From contig MNCI01009404.1 in assembly GCA_015680685.1 (NCBI GenBank), forward strand, positions 358,951 to 422,950: 64,000 nucleotides of DNA, written 5' to 3'. The position numbers and the translations under genes were made by a program. This DNA is from Gnetum montanum. Its lineage: Eukaryota; Streptophyta; Gnetopsida; Gnetales; Gnetaceae. Of this stretch, positions 59,963 through 64,000 are shown one piece after another (the first letter of the stretch is position 1; each line of letters opens with the position of its first letter). Under the pieces are notes generated by a model that saw only the letters and a program-made list of their open reading frames with translations, did not search any database and was not told the origin of the DNA.

Positions 59963-60035
59963 AGGTGTTAGCCTACTGGTAAGAGTCTTGACATGGAAAC
60001 CACAAGTCACAAGTTCAATTCAAGTGAGCAACATT
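59963..60035 (+). repeat. tRNA-derived SINE head
   Basis: TTAGCCTACTGGTAAGAG (A box) is followed by catggaaaccacaagtcaca and AAGTTCAATTC at 60011-60021 (B box-like). Order and spacing follow a tRNA gene, but the acceptor stem is not paired, so this is a SINE rather than a tRNA gene. The body probably continues for about 100 bases. Confidence 0.6.
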
Positions 60036-60188
60036 AACTTATGAACAAGTTCTGTAAAAGGATCTGAAACTACTGTAGTTCAACAAATGCAAAAAGGTCT
60101 CAAAGGATGTAATTAATACATTCAGATTCAGTTTATAAAGCTTGGGCAAGAGATCCAAGATATACTAAGAAGATATCTCACCAATTCC

Positions 60189-63100
60189 CTTTTTTTTTCT
60201 CTTGAGAAAGAAAATATCGAACATCATTACCTGGAAAAGAAAATGTACATCAAAATGTGAGTGAAGAGCTCACAAAGCATCCAAAAGCCTGCATGTGGGG
60301 ATCAACCCTAAAACAATAATATACAATGAGAACCAAAGACAAACTAAAAATAATTAGCCCAATGTGCCCACCCAATCACCAGAACCAGCATCATTCTAAA
60401 CACCCAAAACTCCCTTTATGCCTATAAACCACTAACCAATGCCAATGAAAAAATGTCAAAATCTGTAATGCATCATATGAGAAAAGGTAAGAAGGAACAC
60501 ACGCAGAATTCGTGTAACCCCATGTGAATGGTATCCAACCACATCTTGTTCTCCGCAAATTTAACAAAGTCATGTGTTTCATTCAGACTCTTTTAACTCT
60601 TCAACACATTGTAGTTGTTTCTTCAAAGGTAGGTGGCATGCTTTCCGAATGTAGCTACTGCAAATGCTTTCTTGTCCTGACTTGGTGCCCAAAAGTTGAC
60701 ACCCAGCACAAGTAAGGGCCCTCCCAAATCTAAACCAGGTCTTCACATTCTCCCTCTGGGCCTCATTAAAATCTTTCCTATAGTCATCTTGAGCCTACTT
60801 GGTTTGAAGCCTCCTCTTGACAACAACTTGCCTTCGAATATCCTCCTCAAGTCATCACCAAGCTAAGCCTCTTGCTACCTATGGAGGATGTTCTATTATT
60901 GCCTTTCCTCCTACACTTGTCATCTAAGGTCCTCCTACTACTTTTACCATCTACCCTACTACTTAGCAGCATTCAATAATGCCAAGATAAAACCAAAGTG
61001 TTTGTTCAGGTGATATTGCTCCAAACAAGCCAGGGCAGGTTCACGCGATGACAATAGAGGAAGCATTTAAGCAATGCAAAGTGCATGTCAATGACCTTCA
61101 AAGCATTACCAAACTACACCAGGAACCACTCCACAACTTTGACCACCTGCTACCAATAGAACAACTAGAAAAAGGTCAAACATATCCCTCAAGCCCTTCA
61201 TTGTTGGCAACATGATCTCCTCTTTAACAGGAGTGCCAAGCACCTCTACAACAGTGCATTCCAACACATCTAGAGTGATCCCCTTGAACTAGGTTCACCA
61301 TCCCTCCAACACTAAAAGAATGCCATAGCATTCATGTCTTGTTCACCTACAAGATGAGGCAACACAACATCCCATCCCACATTCACAAGCAAGTTCCATA
61401 AAGGTTAGTTTCACATGAACCCTACACAACCCAATTTGAAGGTAGGGGTCTGGCCCATGGTAACAATAATCTCCTTTCAATGGCATTGGGCAAGAAGCAA
61501 CAAAGATTGCGAAGAAGGAAGAGGCTAAGGCTGAAAAAAATGAAGGCTTATGGTCTTCTAGAGGTTCCATGCTAGAACGATAGAGAAACAATCACCAATA
61601 AACCTTAATGGGAGAGAAATGCCTACCAACGTCTACACTTCGTGATTGCAATGACAGAACTGAATTAAATATTTTATTGTTCAAGGTGCATCACTAGGGC
61701 AAAGCATGCAATGCTTGTGTACATTCAAACCGTAGTGCCAAACAAAGATGTGTCAAGATAGCCTAACGCAATAACATCCAGGCAAACATATTAATCTTCT
61801 CCATGATGTAGCCTTTCCAAATCTTCCACCATACCTCCACTTTGGCATATTTTGCCATCATAAGATCCTTTGCCATACTGTTCATCAAACTTCAAAGCCC
61901 AACAACTTGTATCCCTCCCATCCTTGCCATTTACAAATACTCATGCATAATATCCATGGCCGTCATAAAAAGATACAAGGACAAAGAGTTCCCTTGTCAA
62001 AGGCCCCTCTAACTAGTGAAGAAACCCCTTAATTTACCATTGATATCCAAGGGGACAACCCTTATTTCTTTGATATTAATGCATAATTTAACAAAACAGG
62101 GGTAGAATCCCTTCCTCAACATTATAGTCAAAGCATCCCACGAAAGAGAGTAATATGTCTTAGCAATATCAGGCTTAAGGAACACACTTGGGAACTTATG
62201 TTTGGAAACTGAATGAATCAACTCTTGATTTTTATATATCGGATCTTAAATAAAGTGTCTTGGAACAAACCCTGTCTAAAAGCCCTCCACAAGTTTGTGC
62301 AATATAGGAGATAAGTTCCTAACCAAAATCTCCAATAGGTCTATAGTCAAATGGTGTACTAGGATCCTCCCTCTTGGGGATAAAAGCCATCCTCAAGCAA
62401 TTTACCTCCTTATGGACCTACCCTCATTTCAACATGAGGTTGAAAGCATCAACAATATTGTCCTCAATGATATGAAAAAATTCCTTGAAGAATTCCACAA
62501 GCCATCCATCCAAACCTAGAGCCTTCTCAAGCTTCATAGAAGCAATAGCAATCCTAATCTCTTGACTGGTAATTGATGCTAAACGATTACCATTATCCCA
62601 CTCATCCATAATAGTTCTCTTGGTATTCTTCTTTTTCCAAATATTCCACCAAAAGTTCTCTAAACTAGAGGCAATCTTATCCTCATCCATGTTGACCTCT
62701 TGTAAGCCCCAACTATAGCACAAAAAAACTTAGTATTAAAATCCCCTTCTCTCAACCAAGAAATTTGGGATTGTTGTATCCAATAAATTTCTTCATCCAA
62801 ATAAATTTCCTGTAATTCTTTCAAGATCTCTAATTCCTTGTCATATCTATCAAGGCCCTGCTCCAACTCCAATCAAACTTCCTAAAGGCACAATTGCCAA
62901 TCTTGTTTGAGAAACTTAAGGAAAAAAGCTCTACAAATGACAACCTTTTAATACATTGTTTCATCTGTCTTAGACCTTCCTTAAGAAAATCTCAAGGGTC
63001 TTGATTTGAATAGTAGCACCTCCAACTAGCCTCTGCTTCCTTTCTAAGTTGAGGTTTCCACAACCAGTATTTCTCCATCCTAAAGGGTTGAGAACCCCTC

Positions 63101-64000
63101 CCTCAATCGCCCCCCATGACAAGAGTAGGGGGTAGAAATCAAAAGCCCTCGTATCCAATCTTGTTAACCAAAAACCCTATTCATCCATCAAGCTAGTTGA
63201 CACCCAATCCCAATCAATCCTACTCATGATCCTCGCAAGGTCATTCCTCCTATTACTCCAAGTGAAATGACAATCATGAATAGGCAAGTCAAAAAGGAAG
63301 AGTTCATCAATAAGCTTGTGTATCTCTTTCACCCCTGAGGCTATTGTCTTCCACTGACTTCTCCCAAACATATAGGCACTAGTTGAAGTTCCCAATAATG
63401 ATCCACCTATCTTTGTTTTACACAAACTATGTGACACTCCTTGGCTAAAATATTCTATCTTCAAAATTCTACAAGACATAAAATTTAGTTATGCATACAT
63501 CCCTCAATTCATCATACACAATCAAGGACCAATCTAACTCCACAATAACCCAAAGCTTATCACTCGATAGAATCACAAAGGCCTCCAACCAAACTATTGG
63601 AAAAAACCAAATATGACATCCACCCTTACCATTGTAGAAGTTATTGACTCTCCCACCAAACTCTCATCTCATGCAAGATGCAAGAGGACTAGATAACAAC
63701 CTCCTTTCTTGACCAAATCTTGCAGGGTATTTCCTAATACCCTACCCCTACAATTCCAAGTGAGAAGCTTCATGGTCTACTATAAGACCTTTTTCTATAG
63801 ACCTCCTTCAAGGTCCCCTAATACCCTAAATCAATCTCTTTTTCAATCTTCCTCTGTCTTAGTAAAGACCCAAAAGGCCACCCAAGCTTCTACTTAAAAT
63901 CCACCTCATGACCCCCTGCTTTTGAAGGAGACTTCAAAATATGATGCTTCACATCACTAGCAACAATAAACTCAACTACAAAAACTACAAAAACCAACCA
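60189..64000 (-). pseudogene. LINE copy 5, longest copy: endonuclease, RT, zinc knuckle, C-terminal extension, coiled coil, poly(A)
   Basis: Minus strand, runs off the right edge. Endonuclease end (63479-63177): LFLFDLPIHDCHFTWSNRRN and RIMSRIDWDW (LPL.G..FTWSN.R....SR.DR). RT (62723-61900): SQEIRIAIASMKLEKALGLD, GWLVEFFKEF, DNIVDAFNLMLK, VFLKPDIAKTYYSLSWDAL, GL-QGNSLSLYLFMTAMDIM. The YADD part is deleted. Zinc-knuckle remnant WWKIWKGYIMEKINMFAWML. Extension (61560-61000): LPHLVGEQDMNAMAFF, LDVLECTVVEVLGTPVKEEI, VVKVVEWFLV, FGNALKVIDMHFALLKCF and HRVNLPWLV. Then coiled coil and TWFRFGRALTCAG, where the J-like domain begins in other copies. Poly(A) is the T run at 60189-60198. It links endonuclease and RT to the extension in one element. 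Confidence 0.8.

Noticed and set aside
59963-60035. Functional tRNA gene
   Set aside because: A and B boxes are present, but the acceptor stem does not pair and the B box is altered. A SINE head fits better.
58416-64000. Upstream GET4 exons
   Set aside because: Both strands were read for the segments expected before RICSIF (the LVKAK and Glu/Leu-rich helices). None was found, so the exons probably lie past the right edge.
1-64000. CRISPR arrays, bacterial operons, phage or plastid inserts
   Set aside because: No regularly spaced direct repeats, no Shine-Dalgarno-linked gene runs and no organelle gene sequence were seen. The content is plant nuclear throughout.

Overview
Nuclear DNA of a seed plant, most likely a gymnosperm and probably a conifer. 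The window is AT-rich, carries almost no intact ORFs, and is filled with decayed retrotransposons. One low-copy protein gene is spread thinly across it with very long introns. The species cannot be fixed from sequence alone.

The host gene is GET4, the ER tail-anchored-protein insertion factor, on the minus strand. Seven coding exons were read at 58265-58415, 38972-39062, 35831-35914, 22115-22161, 21708-21836, 15709-15793 and 15494-15574. All seen splice sites are GT..AG, the split codons join in phase, and there is no internal stop. Together they give 223 residues, about the last two thirds of the protein. The 5' exons lie beyond base 64000. A tiny last exon is proposed at 14895-14903. Introns are 19.2, 3.1, 13.7, 0.28, 5.9 and 0.13 kb.

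Layout. 1-2844: 3' end of a Ty3/gypsy element with integrase C-terminus, purine tract and LTR. 2845-10500: old AT-rich DNA with a possible copia gag relic. 10500-12600: LINE reverse transcriptase (RT). 13230-13660: gypsy RT. 14895-15793: GET4 3' exons. 16745-17420: copia RNase H. 17612-21471: tail of an unusual LINE. 21708-22161: GET4 exons. 25238-26876: solo LTR. 28480-34890: a nest of LINEs. 35831-39062: GET4 exons around an RTE-type LINE. 40139-41544: the same solo LTR in inverted orientation. 41780-57968: tandem gypsy copies that share LTRs, with two LINE tails inside them. 58265-58415: GET4 exon. 58690-64000: a possible solo LTR, a tRNA-derived SINE and a long minus-strand LINE.

The most interesting signal is a LINE family present five times. 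Downstream of the RT and zinc-knuckle region of ORF2 it has a long C-terminal extension made of a gag-like globular domain, a coiled coil and a degenerate J-domain-like fold, followed by poly(A). The same globular domain and coiled coil form a separate accessory ORF in the gypsy family found twice in the window. This looks like an accessory module shared between a non-LTR and an LTR retrotransposon. The elements do not form a pathway with GET4; they lie in its introns, where they supply inverted repeats, TATA boxes and poly(A) signals that could affect its transcript.
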